Source: Nymphaea colorata
Lineage: Eukaryota > Streptophyta > Magnoliopsida > Nymphaeales > Nymphaeaceae
DNA: 64,000 nucleotides
Reading direction: 5' to 3'
NCBI RefSeq assembly: GCF_008831285.2
Contig: NC_045151.1
Location: 3,221,544 to 3,285,543, forward strand
How positions within the stretch are numbered: position 1 is the first letter of the stretch; the number at the start of each line of letters is the position of its first letter. Shown here piece after piece: positions 48,001 through 59,459 of this stretch. The notes below the pieces were generated by a model, which saw nothing but the letters and a program-made list of their open reading frames with translations, did no database searches and was not told where the DNA came from. The position numbers and the translations under genes are program-made.

Positions 48001-50084
48001 CTCTCAATATTCCACCTTGGCGTGTTGCTTGCCATGCTTCTTCGGCTGATCCGAAGTGTTTTTCATCCTCAAAGTTAGCATCAGATAACAATCAATTCTC
48101 AACCACAAGACCTGACGATAAATTCTTTAGGCTGTGTTTGTTTCACCGTGGATTTGAAATATGATTTCTAATCCATAGATTTAAAGTTCGATACAAGTCT
48201 GACCTTAAATCCATGGTTTTTTATGTGTAACCTGAATTTAAGATCCACATTAGTAGATCCTCAATTTATTTAAACTGATGAGCTTTCAACAAGAACCGTT
48301 TTTGAATCTGAGGTTGCCAAATTGCAACCTTAGATTTTGGCATCGTGACTATGCCTGTGGAAGAGTTTGTCCTCAGCTATCAACCCATTGATATCATGAT
48401 ATACTCTCCAAGTGAAGCCGTCTCCTTCACCCGATGCAGCCCTTTTCTTGGCAACCAATTACCCACGGAAGGCAAAAATTAACGTCTGAGATCCTCTTCC
48501 ATCTTTTACTATCTTTATTACTAGCAAAGCTGGTGCACACCAAATTTCGTGTGTCAAAAGTAACATTCATTCACATTAAAAAAAAAAAAAAAAGTTTTTG
48601 ATATAATAAAAATAAAAAAAGTGAAATGACTATAAAGGACACACTCTTTTTTTTTTAATTACAAAAACGGCGCAGGCAACCTTTACTTACCAATAGATGG
48701 CCAAATTCCAAGCATGGCTGTCCTCTTCTTCAAGCTTAGTCGGCCACCAAATCTTCTCATCTTTATGTTGACAGCCCATGCCCTCTTCTTAGTTGTTTTT
48801 CAAAAGCTTCCAGTTACGTCTTCATTTTTCGAGGTTGGATTCGGGAACCTGTCTGATTTTAGAATGCTTTCGTGCACGGTCTCCGTCAGAACTCCATTTT
48901 TTTTTTCCTTAAAAAACTTTCAAAGTATATAATCAGGTCTCTTATTCAAATTATATAGCGTCTGGATCAGTTAGATGGATAAGCTAGTAATTTTGCTCAT
49001 AGTCACAAAAAACTTGTTTTTTCTAAAATAAATCGGTTAAAAAAAGGGACAAAACACGCTGTTTTGTGAAAAAAAAAATTGTCAGAAAAGAAAAAACATT
49101 TGTTTTTTGTTTTTTTTCCCTTTTCCGTGTTGTTTAATGTCAAACTAGTTGCTTCCATTTTATAATTTTTATTTGTTACTTTTCTACTTAGTTTCTCATG
49201 TTGTTTTGTTTGTTCTTATTTATTTAATTTTCCCAATTTTTATGATTTTTAAAATTATTTCAGAATTTATGATATTTTTCTCATTTTTTCCGTTTTTTTA
49301 AAGCTCACAATATTAAAATAAAATAAAATAAACCCACCCTCTAAATCGCGAAAACGATATTTGTCTCCATCTCAGCAGTGAACTAATAATAAATAAGGGC
49401 CGTTCATTCACGAGAACAGAAAACCCGTGTCCCTTTACAGCGGCCGCCTGTTCCTCTTTCTTTTACCTATTTTACGAGCAGCAAAGCAAAAGCATCCTAC
49501 GTATCCACATCATGATCGTGAGAATTAAAAAAATCGAAAATCACTGACCATTAATTTGTCCTTCCTGATCGCAACCAAAAGAATTATACCACTTCTTTTC
49601 ATCATCCATCTATATGCCCACTACACTCACATCCAAGCGGGCCAAGAAGCTAGGTTATTGACCCAAATTAGCAGCTAGACCAGACTGGAGTGGGTCCTGG
49701 ACGTGACCTGATGATGAACGCGACTGATTCTTTCCACATCATACATGCCATGCATCCATCAGGTCCTTAATCCTTTGCTGTAGTATAATAATACGGAGGC
49801 TATGACTACCAATGTACTTATTATTTGAGATGTAGTTAAATAACTTACGATTCTCCTAGAGGGAGACAATAAGTTCCGTCAAAGGGGGAACACAGTTAAA
49901 GTTCCAACAAATCTCTCTGTGTAAAGCATGCACGTAAAGGGTTGCTTGCTCACCTCATTTTCCAACTCGTTCTCATTCCAAACACACCATTTCAGAAGTG
50001 CTTGCTCAACTACGTACTTTCATCATGATAAAAAGTATCATATATTGATTTGAGAATTTTCATAATTTCACACAGATTTTTCAC

Positions 50085-50085
<1 letters not shown>
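45062..50085. other. Intergenic AT-rich DNA with weak ORFs
   Basis: No gene confirmed. Two frames have protein-like composition. 47885-48091 (-) includes EDEKHFGSAEEAWQATRQGG and HGFSWKAYLSTFKWMVHL. 48714-48932 (+) begins with a hydrophobic stretch, FKLSRPPNLLIFMLTAHALF, like a signal anchor. Neither matches a family I know. Near 45955-46160 a CG-rich block with palindromic GCTAGCTAGC sits in AT-rich DNA. Poly-A tracts near 48579 and 49069 may be retroposon tails. Confidence 0.35.
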
Positions 50086-50115
<30 letters not shown>

Positions 50116-50153
50116 AACACACACACACACATATTACACACACACACACATAT
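50086..50153. repeat. (TA)n(TG)n-AA-(CA)n inverted microsatellite
   Basis: TGTGTGTGTGTGTGT at 50099-50115 is followed, after AA, by CACACACACACACACA, so the tract can fold into a hairpin; a second CA tract follows after ATATTA. Confidence 0.95.
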
Positions 50154-50436
50154 TACTAGTTTTAATTTGAAAATTCTAATTGGGTATTACTCGACTCCTT
50201 TTAGTAATTTTGTCATGTTATAGAGTACCAGGCTCAGTGATCTTCATCATCGGCTTACTAAGTTAAGGCCTACCCTATTGCCATTGTGGTTGAGATCGAC
50301 GATACCACCAGAAAAGTCGTCCGGGTGATAGGACTCCCGCTTTATACCCTTTTCATATCCACAATGCACGGGAAGGAGTGGCTTGATTATGCAGGGCCAG
50401 CGTCAGCGACGGTCATAGGTGGGGAGCACGGTTGGT
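50154..50436. other. Short intergenic segment
   Basis: No gene supported. The plus strand near 50315-50430 has moderate GC and an open reading (VIGLPLYTLF, MHGKEWLDYA) that I cannot assign. Confidence 0.3.
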
Positions 50437-50785
50437 AGGGATGTGAACATATTTGATTTGAATCGGATGTCTGACCAAACCGATCTCAAAAAATTGAATA
50501 TGAAAAAAAAATTAATATCTGATTAAAAAATTGATCAGATTCAGATTTAATAAATGGTATCCAATCATATTCAGATTCTGATATACATAAATATCCGATC
50601 AAATTCAGATACAGATTCAGATCAGATTCATTTTTAGACAAATATCTTGTATGCTATTCAATTTTGAAAATTGGCAAATTCCGGTTCAAAATTCAGATTC
50701 GGATTCAGATATGAATATAAAAATCAGATTCAGATTCGGATATGACTTTTCTGTATTTGTATTCGAATCCAAATACATACACACA
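50437..50785. mobile_element. hAT-like non-autonomous repeat, copy 3, truncated
   Basis: Starts AGGGATGTGAACATATTTGA and follows copies 1 and 2 through ATATGAAAAAAAAATTAATA, TTTGAAAATTGGC and CCGGTTCAAAATTCAG, then stops at a (CA)n tract near 50778; the 3' terminal inverted repeat is missing. Confidence 0.65.
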
Positions 50786-50885
50786 CACACTCACGCACAC
50801 ACACACAGATATATATATAAATACTTTTTGTTACCAAAGATCAGTCACTGTCAAGAATCAAAATCTATTTATTTAGTAGATAAAT

Positions 50886-51220
50886 AAACAATGATTGTCT
50901 GAAGCTGCTCAAGACTAAGAGAAAAATTACCTCATTAACAAAAAACCAAATTACAATGATTGGTTGGTCGATTAAGCATCACATAGAAATAGTACAAGGT
51001 TTGTAAACCATGAAAATTTTAATACTGTTTTAAACGCTGTCTTAAACAGCTTGAAGGCCATTCTTTTTTCTGGTCTATCGGGGAAACCGTTACAGCAGCA
51101 ATTAGTGAAGCAAAATCACTTGCAGAATCAATATGTGTTGTATTTTAAAGAGAGAGTAACAAAAAGGTCTGAAGAAAACAAAAATTTTAAAGTACAAGAC
51201 TTATTATGCATGCTTTGATA
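50886..51220. other. Flank of the gene-fragment cluster, no gene seen
   Basis: A minus-strand reading near 51040-51125 (SDFASLIAAVTVSPIDQKKE) is open but unassigned. Confidence 0.3.
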
Positions 51221-51221
51221 C

Positions 51222-51297
51222 CTTTTGCATCACTCAGCCTGTTAACAACATCAAGTGCAAGTTGTACGTTAGCATCAACAAGCTTGTCTGAAGGTTC
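51222..51297 (-). pseudogene. Candidate exon of unknown gene
   Basis: An uninterrupted 76 bp frame bounded by TTTTAAAG (acceptor side, 51298) and AAAAG|GTATC (donor side, 51222). It reads EPSDKLVDANVQLALDVVNR then LSDAK. Composition is protein-like and amphipathic. Family not recognised. It is on the same strand as the kinase and thiolase fragments just upstream, but its relation to them is unknown. Confidence 0.35.
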
Positions 51298-51424
51298 CTT
51301 TAAAAGTTAGAAAAGTAGGTATAGCCATTTAGCAAAAAATCTCTCTCTTGATATATGATAGGAAACCTAATTTCCTAGCTTAAGGGGAGAAAAAATTCAG
51401 TACTGTAACCTAAAAGAAAGGTGC

Positions 51425-51670
51425 AATACTCTAGGTCGAGGAAAACATGCTGAAAAGATGGTCTTTCATCACCGATTCTCTCAAGCAAATACTTGGGACC
51501 TGCATCAGCAACCTTAGGTATGAGGTTTTCATAACAAGCACATTTGAATTTTTGAAGTCCTTATGTAACAGGGGTGTTTGACCCACAAAGGATTCACAAT
51601 TACTAGAAAATAGCCGTGAAGACTTGAGTAATTCATTCAAAGGCTGCCACCAATCCAATCACCACTACGA
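51425..51670 (-). pseudogene. Receptor-like cytoplasmic kinase fragment, frameshifted
   Basis: On the minus strand the frame reads TPLLHKDFKNSNVLV, the kinase catalytic loop (HxDxKxxN, subdomain VIb, with the catalytic Asp). A one-base loss then shifts the frame; in the next frame it continues ENLIPKVADAGPKYLLERIG and DERPSFQHVFLD. KVADAG stands where DFG is usual, a variant known in some plant receptor-like cytoplasmic kinases. Upstream subdomains (P-loop, VAIK) and the C-lobe are absent from the neighbourhood. It is about 80 residues of a usual 300. Confidence 0.75.
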
Positions 51671-51814
51671 ATTTGATTGATATACAAATTTTATGCAAAA
51701 ACTGATGCGGTTTTAGAAAACATATGCATGATGTGCATGTGTATGCAAAAATGAAAGTGCTACTGGTTCACATGTGCATGGATGAGTGAAGCGAGAGGCT
51801 TTGTTGGTAGGGTG

Positions 51815-51912
51815 CGAAGAATTAACCCCAATAATGCGACTAAGATTCATGCATCACTGGAGCCAAGTGGATGCCCCAGCGACATAGCTGCACTATGCAC
51901 ACTAACTTTATC
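51815..51912 (-). pseudogene. Acetyl-CoA acetyltransferase (thiolase) exon fragment
   Basis: After a clean acceptor (CATTGCAG, 51913-51920) the minus strand reads DKVSVHSAAMSLGHPLGSSD, A, stop, ILVALLGLIL. This matches the thiolase C-terminal signature VNxxGGAxxLGHPxGxSGARILxTLL, which includes the active-site His of GHP. The Gly-Gly is lost, the Arg of GAR is a stop, and the following CNGGGG exon is not found. The preserved splice acceptor shows a genomic, not retroposed, origin. The functional enzyme makes acetoacetyl-CoA at the start of the cytosolic mevalonate pathway. Confidence 0.75.
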
Positions 51913-52173
51913 CTGCAATGATATGGATGATTTCAACAGTTAAACAAGGTAGCAATCATTTAGAAGTTCCATCAACTCCTTAAAAAGAACTATAAAAAGA
52001 TGAACAAAAGATTGTGCTGCACAATTCAGAGAACAAGAAGCCCAACAAGCTGATATTATCTGTAACACATAGATAAGTACTGGATCTTTTGCGCAAGACT
52101 TGGTGCATCTGGACACAAAACAATAATAGGTTACCTTATAAATTATGAGCGTGCATAGTGTTTTGGATATAGT

Positions 52174-52289
52174 AAGTATCAAACATTCCTATCAGTAGTG
52201 AACCTCTTCTGCTTGGCGTCAAGTTTTAGAGAAGTATCAAACATTCCTATCAGTAGTGAACCTCTTCTGCTTGGCGTCAAGTTTTAGAG
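52174..52289. repeat. Exact 58 bp tandem duplication
   Basis: AAGTATCAAACATTCCTATC begins at 52174 and 52232; both 58 bp copies are identical through GGCGTCAAGTTTTAGAG. Identity suggests a recent event. Confidence 0.97.
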
Positions 52290-55067
52290 GCCTAGGGCAT
52301 GAAATTCATAAGCCAAAGATGCCCATCGTTGAGGAAATCAGTAACTAAATAGTTGTTTCAAATTAATCGTCCAATTGGTTAGAAAAGACCACAATTAGAC
52401 ACCAAGAAAGTGCATGTCTTTAACGGATGGACTAACTAAGGTTGTCCAACACATGTCGACTGTGCTGCATCTGCTCCCATGCTTTATGCTCTTGGTCTTC
52501 ATATTCAGTCCCGGCAACTGTATCTTCTCATCAAAACATAAAATGTGACTGCACCTATGAACATATTGTGCATCTCAAGATATATAAAAGTAGAAAATTA
52601 CCACCCTCAAGAATGTTTAACTTTAAAAAAGGGAGAGGGAGACTGTCCTACACAAACACCATAAAAAGCACTATAATTCATGCTAGACCATGTTGCAAAT
52701 ATTTTGGTTAAACAGATCAGTAGTAAAGAAGATAACTTACATCGTCAACAACAATGTACCTCAATTACATAACTTACATCGTCAACTACAATGTACCTCA
52801 ATTACAATCATCAACAACCTTTGCCATTCTGAGACTTGTTCCAGCATATCCCAGAGATGTGCTTCATAATTTCCAGTCTAGTGGTGCCTGAAAATGGTAG
52901 ATTCCTCACTCAAAACCGGTTCCCAATCAAACATTGAAGAAAAAGAAATATCACTAAGAGGTACCCTTGATCAAAAATATGTCTCAGGAAGCATAGAGAT
53001 CAAATTTTACAATGTATGTAATGAAAAAAATGAACTAATTAACAAGCACAATCAATAGAATATGTTTGCTTCATTGATTACATAATGCCTACTTCAAAAA
53101 CTAAACACAATTTATCTACCAGCACCAATAAAATGACAAAAAGCTGAAAACTGAGCTTTCTGTCCGTTCCATGAAAAACCAACCAAAGAGATTCAAAGAA
53201 TGAAAACGCTTCAAGCACCTCGCCACTCCTCAGCAAATGGATTTCCTCTGAGAAGGGGATTAATCCGTCAGAGGGAAGGTAAAGTCACAATGACAGAAAT
53301 GTTGAATGCAACAAATATTAGACCATGGTCATAAAAGTTTCAGAATTTTTAAGGGTATTCCACTATGTGAAAATTAAAAATTACATGATTCAAAGAGAAA
53401 GAAGAGTAAAAAATATAGCTTTTCCTTCTTTTTTTTTCAATCAGACAAGATTTAGAACGTAGATCTAACATGCACTGCTTAAAAGGAAGAACGGAACTTG
53501 TAAGGAATGCTATTCGCTCCTATCCTATAGGTTTCATTTTTTTGTTTCTTTCCAAACAACAGGCACAAGAATAAGGGATTGAAATGTTGAATATATTGAA
53601 CATGAAATATAGTGGTTTTATATATTCATATTTCTAAAGAACTTTATGTTGTTTAACCCTTTTAAGTGATTAGGCATTCTACTAATGATTAAACAGACTT
53701 TACTGGGACTTTTATGAAGGTCAAGAATATGAAAGATCATTATGCAAAAAAGGAAATCAGGTACATCAAGAGTATAGCAGTTTTTCTACTGGATATCTAC
53801 TGAGAATTTCAAGACTTTATTTGTTAAAGCAACATCATACATGTCATATGGATGGCCCATGAATATCTCATTTAGCATTTTCTCCCATGTATCGAGAATA
53901 ATAGGTATTATATGTGAAACATTTTCCCTTGCACAAGACTATACAATGTAAAATAGTTAGAATAAAAATGTTGATGAACAGCAAAAAACAATGGAAATGA
54001 AAAGAAAGGCTACCATTTGACATACACAAAGCAACACATAGGCTCTCATGTTACTTGATTTTGGTAATTAAATAACTAAAATTCATCACTTTCATCTGAT
54101 AGTTGTGTTATTATAGCCTAAGACCACATTTTAAATTTCATTAACAAGGGATTGCTGACTCAACTATTTGTTGATCATTACGGATAGAGACAGGATTTTG
54201 TAAATTAACAACAACAATTAACTAATAATGTTAAATGAAGGAATGAATCAATGGCATACAGGTTACAACATACATAAAATTAGAGAAATGAAGACCATAT
54301 AGACCATATAGCTAGTGAAATGTCAATTCTATACACATCTCTTGCCATACCATAACTTGCATGGAAGAGGAAAAGAAAAACCTTCAATAAAGGGAAGTTT
54401 TGATCCACTTTATAAATTGGATGTATAGTATATTTGCTCGTTATCACGAAAATCCATACATAAAAATATTCTCTTTCGCTGGAATAGCTTTAGCATATTG
54501 AAAATTTTAGGGTGATCAATAGGGTCTCCTATGCTTGCAACTAGCTCAAAAGCCAACTTAGCAACACACATATATACAGACAAAGAGCAAGGAGAGAGAG
54601 ACAGAGAACAAAATGAGGGAAAAGTTGAACCACTTATGACACGAAAAACATGAACCACATATGATACCATGAAAGCAAATATATATTGCGAATGAATATA
54701 TAATGTCCAATGCATTTACATTTGTAATTTTAGGATGTACTAGACGTCCAACTAGTTGCTTCTTTTGAAGAAAAAAGGTAGAGAGCTTGCAGTTGATTAG
54801 AAGACAATGAACTATTAACAAAAAAATGAAAAGAGAAACATGCTTGCATACATGGTTCCTGCACAAGATTATCCAAATGTGAAATAAAATGGCGTTAACT
54901 ATCACAAACTCCGAAAGGAAGGTCAGCAACATAAAACATTAAACATGTTCAATTCACCTATTTGCTCAAAAATTTCTAGGGTATGGCTATGTTCAATTCA
55001 CCTATTTGCTCAAAAATTGTGCTTTTTGAAGTCCTCTCAAAAATATTCTGGATCAACTTTATAGAAG
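52290..55067. other. Intergenic or intron-like DNA, no gene confirmed
   Basis: AT-rich, no recognised gene. A minus-strand reading near 52820-52860 (LGYAGTSLRMAKVVDD) faintly resembles an upstream thiolase exon (YLxxARxGxRxGxxxVVD) and would be collinear with the thiolase fragment at 51815, but the match is weak. A 43 bp duplication of GTTCAATTCACCTATTTGCT lies at about 54948-55018. ORFs at 54410-54932 are low-complexity. Confidence 0.35.
52734..52807. repeat. Tandem duplication, 37 bp unit
   Basis: AACTTACATCGTCAAC begins at 52734 and 52771; copies differ by one base (ACAACA versus ACTACA). Confidence 0.95.
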
Positions 55068-56152
55068 CACTACAAGAAACTTTGACTTTCAGCAATGCAG
55101 ATTTCTCCGGTGCTAAGGTTGTGATGGGTTTTCCTAACACATGTTATGCTTTGCATTAGAAATATTAGATGAGGGACTGCAAGAAAGGTATGACAGAAGG
55201 TTGGATAGTTGCACAGGTTTTTTTAGTATGGCAGGCTACGATTTTGACATGCAATGGTTTTGAGTTGTCAAACAGTTTCTGATATGTTTTCATATATTAA
55301 TAAAACTTCATAATATTGCTATTAGCCTTTGAACCAATGTACAGAACGCTTGGCCAAAGCAGATACACCATTTGAATGGTGACAAAACTGGTTGAAATGT
55401 TTCTTGCTCTTCCCCAAAGCAGTATTTGTATGTTCTACTCATGATTTCTATGCTTATATAGTTCCATATATCCACTATCAATATTATATCGTCAATAGGA
55501 AGGCTTTATGAGGGAGCAATATATAATCAGTTGCCAAAATCATATCTTCTTTGTGGTTCTACTGCTCAGCATGTAGATGGGATACTTTGCTGTTAATGGG
55601 CTGGAATTACTTTTCCTTCTTGTTCTATTAAAAGAAATGGATGCAACTGATTCTTAGCGTGTATGTTGTCTATGTTCTTAAGGAGCAAGAGAGGAAGATG
55701 GCTGTGATCTGTTGCTCTTGTCTAGGGGATTGGCTGGATGATGAAATAACTTGGTGAACCAAAAGTGCTTCACTTCATTTTGATGAATGAAGGCATTCAG
55801 CTCATGATGACAAGAGACTACCATAGTTTATTTATGCTGTACATATTTTGATGTGTATATTATACATATTTAGATGTAGCAGCTGTATTGCATGAAAAAA
55901 TGTAAAAGGTTGGAGATTTCCACTAGGGTTGGTGGATATACATTTTGTAAAACAAGGTAATTAGTAAAGCAGGTATTGTGTTATTGATGCCTCACATTTT
56001 CTAAAGATTAAATAGTAATAATGCACAGACTTCCCATTACAAAAAGAATTTAGCAATGACGCTTTTGGTAACAAAGGTCGTAATGCTGAAACTGTGTTAC
56101 TGAGGTTTCAGTAATGCAAAGTTCCGTTACCAAAAGTGCCTTCTCTTGTGGT
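55068..56152. mobile_element. Non-autonomous CACTA element, about 1.1 kb
   Basis: Starts CACTACAAGAAAC, the textbook CACTA terminus. The right end, reverse complemented, reads ACCACAAGAGAAGGCACTTT then TGGTAACGGAACTTTGCATT. Subterminal motifs TCAGCAATGCAG on the left and GTAATGCAAAG, GTTACTGAGG, GCTGAAACTG on the right repeat in both directions. The interior has no coding capacity that I can see. The right tip has decayed (GTGGT for TAGTG). Confidence 0.6.
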
Positions 56153-56972
56153 AAAAGTAGCTAAGTTTTTTTTATCTCTATCTTGTGAATCAATTTAATT
56201 TCTATCAATTAGGAGCAAAATTGGGCCCCTTTAAATGCATTAACTATCATTTTTCATTTATGAGGTCTATGTTTGTTAACTATTTTATGAACTTGGGAAA
56301 TTATTTGCAAATTTCTCAAAAGTTAGACATTTTCTATAATCAAGTTAAAGTTTGGTTACTTGTAAATTTTTAATCAACATTGTTACATTAAATCTAAAGA
56401 CACATTCCGGAGAAAATGAAAAAGTACATGATTTCAAGTTTATCTGCCTTGCTGGAGGCCATTAAAAGCTTAACTACATGTGTACATATAGTAGCTTTTA
56501 TGTAGCTTAAAATGTAACTCGAATGAGACTAATGACCATTTTGAATACCACAACCGAACAAAAGAACCTGTCACCAGCAACTGACAAAGTCTGAATGTAA
56601 GTAGACTTTTTTTGTTGTAAAGTACATTTGTTAATGCAAATACACATCTTCGAGCCTATGTAGTGTGTGATGAGCACAGAATCAACTGTCCTTTCACTTT
56701 TGACCTTTCTTACTATATCTTTTGTAAAAAATGTAACAGTGAACATTATTATTTACTTGTGCAGCATGAGGTATCCTTTTCTTTTTACATACACTGTTTG
56801 CCTCAAATGTCATAAGATGAGTACAATCCCTTTCTGCATTATGTATTAATTTCAACCATCGATCATTTGCTGGCATGTAAATTAAGGTTAACTCTCATAT
56901 ACTACAGCTCACAATGGACCACTAGGATGTAAAGGGAAACATTTAAAAGGATTATTCATATACTACTGCCCT
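56153..56972. other. Short intergenic gap between two CACTA elements
   Basis: AT-rich, no gene supported; ORFs of 60-79 codons here show no domain. Confidence 0.4.
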
Positions 56973-59336
56973 CACTACAAAAAAGTGAGGATTCACCAAC
57001 AGGTGGAAAAGTGGCTATCAATGAAGGTCATTTTTACCAACATCCAGGAGGTGCTGTTGGTGAAGACTGACTTTCACTGGCATCCACCATCTTATGTTGA
57101 TGAACATCGGCCTTCATTGACACATTCGGGATACATGTCATCGAAATTCTTTTTTTATCGTGTCCTAGAAGTGGATGTAGGCAAAAAATATATTTTCTAC
57201 CGATACATATTAAGCCTCTCATTAGTGTAACTATTTTCAATGACATATTACCAATGTCTGGGAGTGGACACCAGTAAAAATAAATTTTTCACTGACACAT
57301 ACTAAGTCTCCCATCGGTGTAAGTATTTTCTAGCAATACATTACCGACGTCGGTGGGTTTGTGCATCGATATAAGTTCACCATTCATCGATGCATTGTTC
57401 CAGGACATCGACAACAATACTTTTACCAATGTTCATCTTGCATCGGTGAAAGTTATCACAATGCTTTCACCAACGTTTTTAAGTAGTACTTTTACCGACA
57501 TTTCTGATGCGTTGTTAAAGGCTTCCCCGACTTTTTATCTCTACCCAAGCCCTATTTCCCTTTCTTCTTCTTTTCCTTTTTCCTTTCTCCTTCCTCTTCT
57601 TCCCACCAGCAGTTACCATAGTTTCCTAGTGATTCCAAGTGTTCTTCAATTTTGAATGTTTAAACGACAAAAAGGTTGGTTCCTCCATCTTTGCGTTTTT
57701 TTTTTTGTCATTTGTGAATGGTTTTAGTTTATGATATTGTTTTACGGTATGTATCTGAGTATTTTTTACTAAATTTCATCATTTTTCAGTTTAATTTGAA
57801 CATGAAAATTTGTAATAATGTTAGTTGAGCTTGGTATTATCAATTTGATATATCAATTGCATGGAATACCCACACAAGCACAAAACCTCTAACTTTTTTT
57901 CATTTTTTCTACACATGAACTTAGTTAATGTGTTTTCTAATGTTTGAATGTATTTAATTCCTAGCCTTCTACCCCCCACCAAGTGTTCAATGAATTATTT
58001 GAACAATTAAGGACTTAGAATCCGCTTCAACCACTTGAACTGTTGCTTCATTTAGAAAGTATGTAGCATGTTCCATCACTAAATGGTGTGAGAGATCATT
58101 TGTTAATAATCACTGAGTTAGGGATATATGTTCAACATGTCACTTTATAATGTTTTTTGAAAGATGTAGGTTTATCAAAAAAGATTGTTTAGGTAATTGT
58201 TAGAAAGATTGCATGACAAGCTACCCAAAGAGTATTAATTTGCATAAATCAGAAAGCAAATGGTTAAGGTATAATGACCCCCAATATAGTGAGTTGATTG
58301 TATTGAAGTTGTCTGTACAAACCCATTATAGGATAGATAATCGAAGTTGGATTTCGAAATGAAGAGATAGTTTGGAATAGGTAACTGGTGTGAAACAATT
58401 TTTTGTCTTTGCTATTGCACATAACAATAGTGAATGGAAGAATGAAATGTTCCTGTATGAGACGCAGTAATGTCCTTACTCAGGCAACTAAAGATGTCCT
58501 CGATCACATCATATGTAATAGATTTGACAAATGTATATTTGTTGAGAATATTATGGGAGTGAAGAATTTCACATGAATCTATATCAAAAATAGTTATAAA
58601 AAACATTCACAAATTACTATCGAACGTGTTCCATGTACAACCAGATGCATCATCTTCTCATAGGGCAAGCAGTATTGAAGATGGTCAAAATAACAATGAT
58701 TGTGGAAGATATATTTAATATTTTGAACATCCACAGTATCCAGGGTATGAAGTTGATTTCTTTAATATAGTTGTTTCACATAAAAAATCTATGTGGGTGG
58801 ACTGACAAAAACTTTAGTTTGTTGCTTGAGTTGTTATTGGATGCATTTCTTACGGGGATAGAGCTGCTGAAGCTAGTTTATGAAGCAAAAAGATAAGCAG
58901 AAAGTTGGGGTTCGATTGCCAAAAAATTGATATGTATCCCTATAATTGTATGTTATTCAATAATCGAAAAACAATTGAAGATACATGTGATAAATATAGT
59001 ACATCATGATAGAAGCAAACATCAATGGATACCAATAAAGACTTTTCGATATTTATTCCTTACTGGTTGAAGAAAATTTTTACCAATGTCCAAGTGGGTG
59101 TCGATAAAAAGTTTTACTATGTCTAACTGAACACCTCTTTATTATAGACGTCATCGGTAATCACTTATTTGACTGTGTAAAACGAGTGGGTGAAGATATC
59201 TACACAGACGTCGGCAGCGACGTGTGCCACAGAAACGTCGGTGATAGTTTTCACTAACAACCTCCGCAGAAGTTGGTAAAAGTTTTACCAATGTTTCTTC
59301 CTAGTTTATCAAAATTGGCGAATCTTCATTTTTTTT
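56973..59336 (+). mobile_element. CACTA (En/Spm) element with TNP2 relic
   Basis: Left end CACTACAAAAAAGTGAGGAT then TCACCAA; right end, reverse complemented, AAAAAAAATGAAGATTCGCC then AA. These inverted ends match except for the last GTAGTG, which has decayed. Subterminal arrays of TTACCAACATCC / CACCGATG / TTTTACCGAC motifs occupy about 57000-57530 and 59065-59310. The interior contains TNP2 transposase remnants (58660-59075). CCT precedes the left tip; the matching 3 bp target duplication cannot be confirmed because the right tip is lost. An autonomous CACTA is usually well over 5 kb, so this 2.4 kb copy is a deletion derivative. Confidence 0.75.
58660..59075 (+). pseudogene. TNP2-type CACTA transposase fragment
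   Basis: Frames together read YPGYEVDFFNI (family: YPGC...), then WTDKNFSLLLELLLDAFLTG and KLVYEAKR near 58796-58890 (family: WSNKSFxxLLELLKDAFP...YEAKK), LGFDCQKIDMYPYNCMLF near 58905-58960 (family: LGLxYxKIDACPNDCMLFW) and WIPIKTFRYLFLTG near 59026-59067 (family: KIPxKVLRYFPLTPRLQRLF). The first two Cys of CPNDC and of the following CxxC are partly lost. Frameshifts and a stop break it, and the DDE core downstream is deleted. Confidence 0.8.
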
Positions 59337-59459
59337 AATATCTTTATGTCTAAACTTGGATCTGCTTAATCAATTGGGAGTTCCTCACTAATGCAATGCA
59401 TGCTCTTAGGTTTGCATAAGACTGGGTATGAAGAGTTATGGTTTGTGTAGAGAAGGCTG

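Noticed and set aside
54410-54932. ORFs of 101 and 124 codons on the minus strand
   Set aside because: Hydrophobic, low-complexity, overlapping frames with no domain or splice support.
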